From contig JAFGVE010000005.1 of assembly GCA_016938175.1 (NCBI GenBank), forward strand, positions 62,001 through 126,000: a stretch of DNA of 64,000 nt, in the 5' to 3' direction. Every line of letters begins with the position of its first letter. Position 1 is the first letter of the stretch. This document shows, piece after piece, positions 1-8,188 of this stretch. The translations under genes and the position numbers were made by a program. This DNA is from Campylobacterales bacterium. GTDB lineage: Bacteria > Campylobacterota > Campylobacteria > Campylobacterales > Sulfurimonadaceae. The notes below the pieces were generated by a model. The model did not search any database. It saw only the letters and a program-made list of their open reading frames with translations, and was not told where the DNA came from.

Positions 1-546
1 GTAGTAAAGAAACACTCCAGTTACAAAACCCACGCTCAAAGCGTAACGCAGACCAAAAAGAACATTCTCTACAGGGTGTACTCTATAAAACGTAAGCGGG
101 TTTAAAACCTCAGCACTATGGTGCACTTTATGAAAACGCCACAGTAATGGAACTGAGTGCATCGCTCTGTGTAACCAGTAACGTGTAAAATCACCAACTA
201 CAAATAAACTCAGCGTATATAAAATGACTACCTTCTCTTTTGAAAGGCTCAGTGGTGCTACAAAACCAATATGATCCTGCATAAAGAGCGTTACATAAAG
301 AGCAACATCTTTAGAACTCAAAATAAGAGGTAAAATGAAAACTACTTTTATAAACGCAACAACAACAAAATATTTGTAATCCATCAATGCAGATGTATGT
401 GACCAAATCTTTCTCTTTTTGTACTCCTCTCTTGTTTTTGGAGCGAAGATTAAAAAGAGAGAAGCTAGAGCAAGTGCACTTACTATATAGAGCCAAAATA
501 CTCTTTGATGCGAACTAGCAAGATAGTCTAAACCAAAGTACTCCAT
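1..546 (-). CDS. Fatty acid hydroxylase superfamily membrane protein (partial, C-terminus off window)
   Basis: The reverse strand reads 182 codons from an ATG at 546 to the window edge with no stop. Hydrophobic segments alternate with histidine clusters typical of the sterol desaturase/fatty acid hydroxylase superfamily: HRAMH (HxxxH) followed by HKVHH (HxxHH), which in the family hold a di-iron centre. It should be a polytopic inner-membrane oxygenase acting on a lipid; the substrate cannot be read. It begins three bases after the stop of the imelysin-like lipoprotein gene, so it is the last visible member of that operon. The third histidine cluster expected near the C-terminus lies outside the window. 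Confidence 0.8.
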   Translation of the reverse strand, partial: MEYFGLDYLASSHQRVFWLYIVSALALASLFLIFAPKTREEYKKRKIWSHTSALMDYKYFVVVAFIKVVFILPLILSSKDVALYVTLFMQDHIGFVAPLSLSKEKVVILYTLSLFVVGDFTRYWLHRAMHSVPLLWRFHKVHHSAEVLNPLTFYRVHPVENVLFGLRYALSVGFVTGVFLYY

Positions 547-549
547 GCT

Positions 550-1629
550 TTAGTCTCCATCAGCCTCAATAATGTCTTGCTGAAAATTCAAAGCATTTAT
601 AAGTGCCGTATAACTCACTTGGAGCTGATATGCTCCGTTATAAAGCTGTGTTACCTTTGCATCACTTACACTCTCTTCTATAGGAGATGTAAAACTGCCA
701 ACAAGTGCTAACAGTTCATCTATTTTTGTCTCTATCGCATCCGCTTCAGAAGTAGCACCACCAGCCTGTGCAATAGTGTAAAGACCATTTTCTAAAACTG
801 CTTTATGTGCTTGAAGAATCGCCTGCATAGCTTCCAGTGAACTCTTCGATGCCCAGTACTCAAAACGCTCTTCATCTGGATTAGCCAAATACTTCTGCGT
901 AAGCCCGCCAGGATCACCAACTCTCCACTCTTTTAAACGATTACTTGAAATTGCCAACTGATTCAGCAAGATAGTTATAGAAATACTCGCATCATCTAAA
1001 AAGCTACTATCACTCTCATAGAAACTCTCTATTATCCCTAGCTGAGTTACTATACTCTGTGTCATTAATTTTGCTGCATCTACTCTTCTTGTATCCATTT
1101 TTGCAAACAGAGTCGCACTACTTTGTTGGTCTTCATACAGCAGATATACAAGCCCTGTTATACTTTTATAAGCATTTTTATAAAGAGCACTCTCTATAGG
1201 CGTAGTATTTGTTGGAGCGAGTATGCTTGCCAGCTCATTTAATATAGGTGTTTTTCTATCTATATCTCCTGCACTAAAAGCCTCAACATAAACTGGTATG
1301 TCAGTCATTGCACTCTCTAACTTTTCAGCTACATAGAGCGCTTCTACTCTTTTATATGAGAGAATTAACTCCTCTGTTTTCTCTCTTAGTGCTTCAAAAT
1401 CTGCTAAAGAGTTGTTTGCATCATCTACTAAGGCATCTAGCTCTTGTGCAAGCAAGAGTGTTGTATTTGCATCTTCTTGAATTAGTACATAAATAGAAGC
1501 AAGTGGTTCACTCACATCACTTCCTCCACTACTTAAAAGACCATTCTCTCCATCATAACTATTCTCACCACCGCACCCTTGCAGTAACAAACTTACAAAA
1601 AGTAGTAGTGCTATGAAACTATTTCTCAT
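550..1629 (-). CDS. Imelysin-like lipoprotein lacking the GxHxxE motif
   Basis: A 359-residue exported lipoprotein: the signal peptide ends in a lipobox with Cys19 (LLQGC). The rest is almost all helix-forming, as expected for the imelysin (peptidase M75/IrpA) fold, and it sits where a second imelysin is found in imelysin-DUF1111-imelysin operons. The family GxHxxE signature is not seen; the matching stretch, ITGLVYLLYED, keeps only the hydrophobic pattern after the motif. It abuts the di-heme gene without a gap. Seen: lipobox, length, position. Inferred: imelysin fold and a binding rather than catalytic role. Family assignment is less certain than for its neighbour at 2992-4389. Confidence 0.65.
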   Translation of the reverse strand: MRNSFIALLLFVSLLLQGCGGENSYDGENGLLSSGGSDVSEPLASIYVLIQEDANTTLLLAQELDALVDDANNSLADFEALREKTEELILSYKRVEALYVAEKLESAMTDIPVYVEAFSAGDIDRKTPILNELASILAPTNTTPIESALYKNAYKSITGLVYLLYEDQQSSATLFAKMDTRRVDAAKLMTQSIVTQLGIIESFYESDSSFLDDASISITILLNQLAISSNRLKEWRVGDPGGLTQKYLANPDEERFEYWASKSSLEAMQAILQAHKAVLENGLYTIAQAGGATSEADAIETKIDELLALVGSFTSPIEESVSDAKVTQLYNGAYQLQVSYTALINALNFQQDIIEADGD

Positions 1630-2991
1630 CTATATCCCCTTTAAAAACTCTATAAGAGTCTCTCTTTTTCGTTTTGGCAACTCTATGTACGCCACTTTTT
1701 GTGCCTCTGCTTCTCCGCCGTGCCAAAGAATTGCTTCACTTATGCTCTTTGCTCGTCCATCATGGAGTAGATTAAGTTCTCCGGATACTCTTTTATAGAG
1801 CCCCATTCCCCAGAGTGGAGGTGTTCTAAACTCACTTTCTTGAGCTTGAAACATTGTATGTCCATCACTCAAGCTCTCTCCCATGTCGTGGAGTAAAAAG
1901 TCGCTATAAGGGTTAAAAACGCCATATTTCTCACTCTTATAACTCTCAACATGACACTTCACACAGCCTAGTTCGTGAAAAACTTCCCGTCCCTGTGCGA
2001 AATTCTCACTCTCTCTTTGCAAAGGAATTTTTAAACTCTTCAAATAGAGTGCGATAGCATCAACTCTTTTCATAGGCAAATCAAAAACATCACCTCTGCT
2101 TTTTGGAGCTTTCAGACACTCGCTTTGAAACTCAGTACAGTTGTCCCCCTCATAAAGAGGATTTGAGAGACCCATATCATTATGTGCAGCGTTTGCCACC
2201 TGCTGTTTTACAGTTGCAGCTGCTGCTTTCCAGGTATAACGTCCAAGTTCTGTTTTGTTTGTTTCAGGGTTATACACCCAGTTTGCCTTCCCTGATATTC
2301 CATCGCCATCTCTATCATTAACATCTTCATATGCCAAGATATCTCGGGCATCTATAGAGTCAATAGCACCAAGTCCAACAAGTGCAAGTGCTATATGCGG
2401 TGCCACATTTGCATCCTCATGCAGACTTCCATACTGAAGATTTTTTACTTTGTAGTTTGGACTATGTAAAACATAAGGCTCTTCATCTGCAAATTTTCCA
2501 GATACTTTCATATAGGAAAGCGCGACACTTCCTTCATATTTCACATCACCTGTGCCATTAAAACTAAGCTGTGAACCGTAGTTCGGCTCGGGTATAAACC
2601 CATTTTTCAAGACTAAGTCATTATTAATATTTTTTTTAGAAAAAAGAGAGAGACGCATCACCAAAGAGCGGTGTGCATCTCCCTTTTCTCCCAAAGCTAT
2701 ACCTGCACCGTTATTTGGATGACAGTGTTTACAGCTATTGGCTGAGAAGAGTGGACCTAGCCCATCTCTTGCGGTTGTTGCCGCAGGAGCTTCTACCCAA
2801 GGTTTGGAAAAAAAACTCTTTCCTAGTAAAGCTATATCTTCTTCCTCCCTTGAGAGCTTCTGAATGTGAGTAAAAACATTTTTACTCACATCCTTTGTGT
2901 AGAAGTCTCGTGTAGTGTTTTGAGTACCCTTTTGTGATGAGCAAGCACTCAAAAGGACCAAAGCTAAAGAGGGAAAAAAGAGAGGCTTCAT
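1630..2991 (-). CDS. Di-heme c-type cytochrome lipoprotein, DUF1111/DHOR family
   Basis: A 453-residue protein of the di-heme oxidoreductase family (DUF1111, often named thiol oxidoreductase), distantly related to MauG and cytochrome c peroxidases. It has a lipoprotein signal with Cys17 (LLSAC), a first heme site CKHCH at residues 87-91 and a second, CVKCH, at 343-347. A DVNDRDGDGISG stretch near residue 224 looks like a calcium loop. It should sit in the periplasm, anchored to a membrane, and move electrons. It lies directly between two imelysin-type genes with no intergenic bases, so the three are surely cotranscribed. The substrate is unknown. Confidence 0.88.
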   Translation of the reverse strand: MKPLFFPSLALVLLSACSSQKGTQNTTRDFYTKDVSKNVFTHIQKLSREEEDIALLGKSFFSKPWVEAPAATTARDGLGPLFSANSCKHCHPNNGAGIALGEKGDAHRSLVMRLSLFSKKNINNDLVLKNGFIPEPNYGSQLSFNGTGDVKYEGSVALSYMKVSGKFADEEPYVLHSPNYKVKNLQYGSLHEDANVAPHIALALVGLGAIDSIDARDILAYEDVNDRDGDGISGKANWVYNPETNKTELGRYTWKAAAATVKQQVANAAHNDMGLSNPLYEGDNCTEFQSECLKAPKSRGDVFDLPMKRVDAIALYLKSLKIPLQRESENFAQGREVFHELGCVKCHVESYKSEKYGVFNPYSDFLLHDMGESLSDGHTMFQAQESEFRTPPLWGMGLYKRVSGELNLLHDGRAKSISEAILWHGGEAEAQKVAYIELPKRKRETLIEFLKGI

Positions 2992-4389
2992 TTAGATTGC
3001 CGTCTCATCTGGATCTGTAACATCATCTTCACTCAGACTAATTCCGAAATCATTTGCTACATCAACCATAGTATCACCAAAGTCACGCATTGCATTTTTA
3101 GCATCTACTATATTTTGTCTGTATGTACTTCCGCTTCTAATCTGGTAATCAAAATGCTCTGTTGCCGCAGCACTGTCAATCGCATCTACTTTTGCATCTA
3201 TATTTGTCAGCAGAGCATCAACATCAGCTTTCGTTGCACTATCTAAAAGTGAGTAAAAACTTGTAGCATTTGCATCAATCGGCGCGCCTTTATACTCACC
3301 TTTTAAAATGTTTATAAAACCTTTATAGTTTAAGTAAATATCTCTATGTGTGTTGTCAGAAAAACATGAATGTTCATCCTCTTCACTTGGAGTTAGTACT
3401 GCAACAGCCATACGTTCATTTGCAAGTTCAGACTTTATAAATACACCCATTCCCGCAAATATTTGTGTTAAAGCTGTATCAGCATCTATATTTTTACTTG
3501 CATCTGCTCCATCAAGTTCGCCAAGAAGAGCAGCTCTATAACAACCAACACCTGTTGTACAGTTTGTCTCACTTGTCTCCCAAGCATTTTTAGTCGTATT
3601 TAAATCATCTATGAGTAATTCCACAGCCGCACTTAAATAGTTTAAACGACGGTCTGCATTCCCCGCAGATGTAAAGTCTGTAAGAGGACGTTGTCCGGCT
3701 ACTAAAGCTCCATTTGTAATTGTGTCGGCAATAAACGAGTTATAATCCTGGTCTTGCCCCCAGAGTAAAAACTCTATCGCGTGATAACCAGTAGCTACGT
3801 TTGCATCACCACCATTCTCATTTAAATCAGCCAAAGCCGTTTTTGTAATGTTTGTAACATCAACTGCACTTCCACCACTTGGTATAAAGTTACCAGCAGT
3901 ATCTATGATATTTCCACTTGTTACATTACCCTCTGCATCTGTTGTATAGTCAATCATGTTCTCATCCAAAGGCCAAGCATTCATCTGTCCTTCAGGAGCA
4001 CCATAAAGTGTGTTTACCCAGCCACTCTCAGCATCGATAGGTCCTTCAGAGAGACGAAAAGCCTCTGTTGTTCCATACGATTCACGAGCTGTTAGCCATG
4101 CTGTTTTTACAGCATCTAAATTTGTTTGATCAGCCGTAGTAGAAAATGTACTAATCGCTGTTTGGAGTGCAACCGCATCGCTCAGTGCATCTGTATAGTT
4201 TGCAAGTGCAATGTCTGCATAGGTTGTAAGTACAGCCGTTTTTTGTGCAGCTGTTACACCAGCAGTTCCAGCGCCAGAAGAGTCATCACCTCCTCCTCCG
4301 CCACATCCTGTAGTACCAAGAGCTAAAGCCAATACTAAAGCACTGCTTACTCCTACATTTTTTAAAGTTACTCTGCTTAATGAGTTCAT
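2992..4389 (-). CDS. Imelysin (IrpA-like) lipoprotein, peptidase M75 family
   Basis: A 465-residue exported lipoprotein with a long signal peptide and Cys29 after LGTTG, followed by a Gly/Asp/Ser-rich linker. The imelysin signature GxHxxE is present at residues 201-206 (GYHAIE, then FLLWGQD). The family includes IrpA, an iron-regulated cell-surface protein; proteolysis has been proposed but iron or heme binding is more widely supported. It is first gene of the operon with the DUF1111 cytochrome, and a Fur-box match lies 67 bases upstream of its ATG, which fits the family's iron regulation. A ribosome site AAAGGA precedes the start. Confidence 0.88.
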   Translation of the reverse strand: MNSLSRVTLKNVGVSSALVLALALGTTGCGGGGGDDSSGAGTAGVTAAQKTAVLTTYADIALANYTDALSDAVALQTAISTFSTTADQTNLDAVKTAWLTARESYGTTEAFRLSEGPIDAESGWVNTLYGAPEGQMNAWPLDENMIDYTTDAEGNVTSGNIIDTAGNFIPSGGSAVDVTNITKTALADLNENGGDANVATGYHAIEFLLWGQDQDYNSFIADTITNGALVAGQRPLTDFTSAGNADRRLNYLSAAVELLIDDLNTTKNAWETSETNCTTGVGCYRAALLGELDGADASKNIDADTALTQIFAGMGVFIKSELANERMAVAVLTPSEEDEHSCFSDNTHRDIYLNYKGFINILKGEYKGAPIDANATSFYSLLDSATKADVDALLTNIDAKVDAIDSAAATEHFDYQIRSGSTYRQNIVDAKNAMRDFGDTMVDVANDFGISLSEDDVTDPDETAI

Positions 4390-4455
4390 TACAAATCCTT
4401 TTATGATTTTGATATTAATTATTGGAATTGTACATATTTAAGCTTAGCAATATCT

Positions 4456-4474
4456 TGTATTGATAATCATTATT
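4456..4474 (-). promoter_or_regulatory. Putative Fur box upstream of the imelysin operon
   Basis: The plus-strand 19-mer tgtattgataatcattatt matches the classic E. coli Fur consensus GATAATGATAATCATTATC at 15 of 19 positions, including the central TGATAATCATTAT. It lies 67-85 bases before the imelysin start codon, in the only gap of this region large enough to hold the operon promoter. Campylobacterota Fur sites vary from the E. coli consensus, so this is a sequence match, not proof. Confidence 0.6.
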
Positions 4475-4545
4475 AAGTTATTATTAAAAATAAAACTATT
4501 ATTTTCGGAGGATTAAATGCTATGTAAGAGTAGAGAAGAAAAGGG

Positions 4546-5901
4546 CTAGAGAGCCCAAATAGAGAAATTTTTGTTTTTTATTTTATTACGTTTGAGGTGT
4601 GTCAGTGCTTTTTCGATATCTTCACTTTTTATAGCAACATAAGATTGTTTGTCATAGATATCTATTTTTCCGACACTACTACCACTAACAACTCCTGTAC
4701 CTGTCAAAGCACCTAAGATATCACCAGCACGAAGTTTGTCTTTTTTGCCACCTTCAATGACAAGTGTTACATTTTTTGGAGCAAGAGTAAAAGTAGAATT
4801 TCCTTCTAACTCCTCATCCCTTTTAAAGCTTCGCTCATCATTTTGATACTCTTCAACCTTTAAAGACTCGCTTTGTTCATAGAGAGTTATTGCAATACCT
4901 TGAGCCCCTGCCCTTCCTGTTCTTCCTATTCTATGTGTATAGGTCTCTTTGGTGTGGGCCATATCAAAGTTAAGTACCATAGAGAGTTCTTTAATATCCA
5001 GACCACGGGCCGCAACATCAGTTGCTACTAATATAGGACATGAGCCATTTGCAAACTGAACAAGTACATCATTTCTTTCATACTGTTCCAAATCTCCGTG
5101 AATAGCAAGTGCATCTATGCCACGAGTTTGTAAACTTTGTGCAAGTTCTGCAGCAGCAAGTTTTGTATTTGTAAATACAATGACGTTTTGTGGCTTATAA
5201 AGAGAGAGCACTTTTACTACACTCTCTTCTTTATTGTCACTCTTTATAAAGATCTCTTCAATATCATTTGGGGACTCATCAATATGTGTCTCAATATGTA
5301 AAGGCTCATGTTGAACTCTTTTTGAAATTTCTAAAACACTCTCTTCATAGGTAGCAGAAAACAGAAGAGTTTGACGAGACTTTGGAGTAAAGTTTATAAT
5401 AGCCTCTACCTCTTCAAAAAAACCCATATCTAACATTCTATCTGCTTCATCTAACACTAACGTTTGCATGTTAGTTAGTTCTAAACTCCCTTTATTTAAG
5501 TGTTTTAATACCCTTCCTGGAGTGCCAACCACTATGTGTGCGTTATGAGACAATGAAGAGAATTGTTTTCCAAAAGACTCCCCTCCACAGAGTGTAAGTA
5601 TTTTTACATTATGTTGAAATTTTGCTATTTTTCTCAACTCTTTAGCTACTTGATCGGCAAGTTCTCTAGTCGGACATAACACAAGAGATTGCACTCTGAA
5701 ATTTTTCACATCAAGTCTGTGCAGCACTCCTATACCAAATGCCGCAGTTTTTCCGCTTCCTGTTTTTGCCTGTGCTAAGATATCTTTAGCAGCTATTATA
5801 TGAGGAATTGACTCAGCCTGAATTGGTGTCATTGAGAGATACCCGAGTTTTTCCAGAGTATCTAACATAGCTTTGGAAAGTGGGAGTTTTGAGAAGTTCA
5901 T
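4546..5901 (-). CDS. dbpA: DEAD-box RNA helicase, DbpA type
   Basis: A 451-residue DEAD-box helicase. Visible motifs in order: Q-motif region with TPIQAESIPH, motif I AKTGSGKT, Ia PTRELA, II DEAD, III SAT, and VI HRIGRTGRAG. After residue 370 there is a C-terminal DbpA RNA-binding domain (VTLVIEGGKKDKLRAGDILGAL and following), which in E. coli DbpA (457 residues) binds hairpin 92 of 23S rRNA and directs the enzyme to the peptidyl transferase centre in large-subunit assembly. Length and domain order match DbpA. It is read toward the imelysin operon but is separated from it by 156 bases containing the Fur-box match. Confidence 0.92.
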   Translation of the reverse strand: MNFSKLPLSKAMLDTLEKLGYLSMTPIQAESIPHIIAAKDILAQAKTGSGKTAAFGIGVLHRLDVKNFRVQSLVLCPTRELADQVAKELRKIAKFQHNVKILTLCGGESFGKQFSSLSHNAHIVVGTPGRVLKHLNKGSLELTNMQTLVLDEADRMLDMGFFEEVEAIINFTPKSRQTLLFSATYEESVLEISKRVQHEPLHIETHIDESPNDIEEIFIKSDNKEESVVKVLSLYKPQNVIVFTNTKLAAAELAQSLQTRGIDALAIHGDLEQYERNDVLVQFANGSCPILVATDVAARGLDIKELSMVLNFDMAHTKETYTHRIGRTGRAGAQGIAITLYEQSESLKVEEYQNDERSFKRDEELEGNSTFTLAPKNVTLVIEGGKKDKLRAGDILGALTGTGVVSGSSVGKIDIYDKQSYVAIKSEDIEKALTHLKRNKIKNKNFSIWAL

Positions 5902-5988
5902 AAGGACTCTTTTTTAAAAATTATACCATTTTAAAGATGTTAAGAAGGGTAAAAGAGTATGATAAGACAAACATAAAAGGAGAAATAG

Positions 5989-6525
5989 ATGATTAAATTT
6001 ATTGTAGCCCTTCTCATGGGTACGACCTTACTATTAGCAGAGGGATTTTCACTCAAAAGCAATGACATACTAGGGCAACTTAGCAACGAGCAAGTTTTTA
6101 ACGGTTTTGGCTGTAAAGGAGAAAACATTTCGCCTGCCCTAGAGTGGACAAATGCACCAAAAGGGACGCAAAGCTTTGCTATAACTATGTATGACAAAGA
6201 TGCACCTACTGGCAGTGGATGGTGGCATTGGGTTGTATTTAACATTCCTGCCGAAGTTACTTCTTTAGCCAAAAACAGTGGTGATACCCTTGCTAATCTT
6301 ATGCCAAAAGATGCTGTACAGAGTATGACAAGTTATGGAAAAAGTGGATTTGGCGGAGCTTGTCCACCTCTTGGACACGGTCCACACCAGTATGTAATTA
6401 CGGTGTATGCACTTGGTACAAAAAAACTAGACCTAGATGCTAATGCATCACCTGCTCTTGTTGGCTATATGCTAAACGCCAACACACTTGCAAAAGCTTC
6501 AGTTATAGCATACTACGCAAGATAA
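5989..6525 (+). CDS. YbhB/YbcL-family PEBP-like exported protein
   Basis: A 178-residue member of the phosphatidylethanolamine-binding protein family (bacterial YbhB/YbcL, 'Raf kinase inhibitor-like'). It starts with a signal peptide (about residues 1-17, ending LLAEG). Family landmarks are DKDAP, then WWHWVVFNIP, and later GGACPPLGHGPHQYVITVYAL, which form the anion-binding pocket. The role in bacteria is poorly understood; a periplasmic ligand-binding protein is likely. It is a single gene, divergent from dbpA, and is followed by a hairpin shared with the converging methyltransferase gene. Confidence 0.9.
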   Translation: MIKFIVALLMGTTLLLAEGFSLKSNDILGQLSNEQVFNGFGCKGENISPALEWTNAPKGTQSFAITMYDKDAPTGSGWWHWVVFNIPAEVTSLAKNSGDTLANLMPKDAVQSMTSYGKSGFGGACPPLGHGPHQYVITVYALGTKKLDLDANASPALVGYMLNANTLAKASVIAYYAR

Positions 6526-6526
6526 T

Positions 6527-6553
6527 TGATAGCCTCCGTACTGGAGTCTATCA
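6527..6553. terminator. Bidirectional hairpin between PEBP and methyltransferase genes
   Basis: Arms TGATAG and CTATCA enclose inner arms CTCC and GGAG around a gtact loop, with one C/T mismatch. It lies in a 32-base gap between convergent stop codons, where a terminator serving both strands is expected. T-runs on either side are weak. Confidence 0.55.
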
Positions 6554-6557
6554 CACC

Positions 6558-7337
6558 TTAATCTACCCGCTTGAATCTATACATCATTATGGATGCCGCA
6601 ACACCTACATTAAAACTTTTAACTCCCTCTTGCATCTCTATAGTTACTACCTCATCACACAGGTTCAAAATATCCTGACTTATGCCTCTTCCTTCATGAC
6701 CCATAATGAGCACCCATTTCTTAGCACTTTTAACATCTGCAAGCATCGTTGCATCCTCTGCCACCTCTGCCGCATAGACTCTATAACCTCTACTTTGTAA
6801 CTCTTTTATACTTTCTTTAATATCTGCATGAACATATGTTTTAACTCTATGCGCATACCCCATGGAGACACGAAGTGCACGACGGTTAAAAGGGTGAGGA
6901 GTCTCTTTTGGTATGATGAGCGAATCAACTCCAAGTGCAGCACAGCTCCGTACTATAGAGCCCACATTTTCGGCAGAAGTTATACCGTCAAGCATCAAAA
7001 TAGCATCACCTAGTTCTTCAAGCTTTGCATCATTTGGACGGATGGCATGCATCATACAGTTATGGTGAATCTTATGCCCTACAATCGAGCTCATCTGCTC
7101 TTTTGTCGCCACATAGCACTTATTCTCTAACGTATCTATAAGCGCAGCAAACTCTTTGTAATACGCCTCAGTTGCTAAAATGCTTTTTACTTCCAAGGAA
7201 GCATTTTCTAAAAGCAGGTTTACAACTTTTGGAGAGTCGGCTATAAAACTGCCATCGCTACGGAATGCGTGTTCTCGTAACTCGGTGTAAATACGTAAAT
7301 CATTTCCAAATATATCCTCAACTGGCAAAAGATTCAT
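6558..7337 (-). CDS. SpoU/TrmH-family RNA 2'-O-methyltransferase
   Basis: A 259-residue SPOUT-class methyltransferase that should transfer a methyl group from S-adenosylmethionine to a ribose in tRNA or rRNA. Three family motifs are visible: motif 1 SAENVGSIVRSCAALG, motif 2 VLIMGHEGRGIS, and motif 3 IEMQEGVKSFNVGVAASIMMY. The usual motif-3 'SLNV' reads SFNV. An N-terminal substrate-binding section of about 100 residues precedes the catalytic domain, like RlmB/TrmH-type enzymes. The exact target nucleotide cannot be read. It converges on the PEBP gene and is divergent from the SDR gene. Confidence 0.87.
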   Translation of the reverse strand: MNLLPVEDIFGNDLRIYTELREHAFRSDGSFIADSPKVVNLLLENASLEVKSILATEAYYKEFAALIDTLENKCYVATKEQMSSIVGHKIHHNCMMHAIRPNDAKLEELGDAILMLDGITSAENVGSIVRSCAALGVDSLIIPKETPHPFNRRALRVSMGYAHRVKTYVHADIKESIKELQSRGYRVYAAEVAEDATMLADVKSAKKWVLIMGHEGRGISQDILNLCDEVVTIEMQEGVKSFNVGVAASIMMYRFKRVD

Positions 7338-7391
7338 GAAGTAAACACCTTTCTTAGAATTTATTTTAGGAAGTATAACAAAGAAGCGGGC

Positions 7392-7397
7392 TATAAT
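7392..7397 (+). promoter_or_regulatory. -10 box of the SDR gene (TATAAT)
   Basis: A perfect TATAAT in gggcTATAATtgc, with the AAGGAG ribosome site starting about 10 bases later. A TTG sometimes readable as a start (7397) overlaps this -10 box, so the real start must be the ATG at 7418. Confidence 0.6.
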
Positions 7398-7417
7398 TGC
7401 ACTTTCAAGGAGTACAG

Positions 7418-8188
7418 ATGAAACTCAAAAACAAAACAGCTTTTATTACAGGTGCAAGTGCCGGAATCGGTAAACGATGTGCAAAAGAGCTTGCAAAACG
7501 AGGCGTAAACCTTATTTTACTCTCAAGACGTAAAGAGAAACTCAAAAAACTAAAAGAAAAACTAAGTAAATATGATGTTACTATCAATATTTATGCGGCT
7601 GATGTAACCCAATACGCACAGATAGAAAAAATAGCAAAAGAGCTCCAAGCTCGTAGTATTGTCCCAAACATTCTCATTAACAATGCGGGACTTTCACAAG
7701 GACTTGATGCAATTGATACAGCAAATGTCAAAGACTGGGACAGAATGATAGATACAAACTTAAAAGGTCTCCTCTACGTTAGTAGACTCATTATCCCTAT
7801 GATGAAAGAGTTACAAGATGCACACATTATAAATCTTGGAAGTATAGCGGGACGTCAAGTTTATGCGGGAGGAAGTGTCTATAACGCTACAAAGTTTGGT
7901 GTACACGCACTCAATGATGCTATGAACATAGACCTCTTTGGAACAAAAGTGAAAGTTACAAACGTAGCCCCAGGTGCTGTTGAAACAGAGTTTTCAATGG
8001 TACGTTTTCACGGGGATAAAACAAAAGCAGATGGCGTTTATGCAGGTTATACTCCATTAAATGCAAAAGATGTTACAGAGTCAATTCTCTTTGCACTGAA
8101 ACAACCCACTCATGTAAACATTCAGGAAATCTTCCTCACGCCTACGGCACAAAGAACTACCTACTTAACCCATAGAGAGACTCTTTAG
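7418..8188 (+). CDS. Short-chain dehydrogenase/reductase (YdfG-like)
   Basis: A 256-residue classical SDR. It has the nucleotide-binding TGASAGIG near the N-terminus, the NNAG motif, a catalytic Ser in LGSIAG and the YxxxK pair in SVYNATKFG. A basic residue after the glycine motif (SRRKEK) suggests NADP(H). The family includes YdfG-like enzymes acting on 3-hydroxy acids such as serine; the substrate here is unproven. The start is set by AAGGAG six bases before ATG 7418 and by the -10 box just upstream. Its stop overlaps the stop of the converging RND gene by four bases. Confidence 0.9.
   Translation: MKLKNKTAFITGASAGIGKRCAKELAKRGVNLILLSRRKEKLKKLKEKLSKYDVTINIYAADVTQYAQIEKIAKELQARSIVPNILINNAGLSQGLDAIDTANVKDWDRMIDTNLKGLLYVSRLIIPMMKELQDAHIINLGSIAGRQVYAGGSVYNATKFGVHALNDAMNIDLFGTKVKVTNVAPGAVETEFSMVRFHGDKTKADGVYAGYTPLNAKDVTESILFALKQPTHVNIQEIFLTPTAQRTTYLTHRETL

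Noticed and set aside
311..496. 61-residue minus-strand frame
   Set aside because: Covered by the fatty acid hydroxylase frame, which has the histidine motifs.
7397..7417. TTG start for the SDR gene
   Set aside because: It lies in the -10 box; ATG 7418 has AAGGAG.
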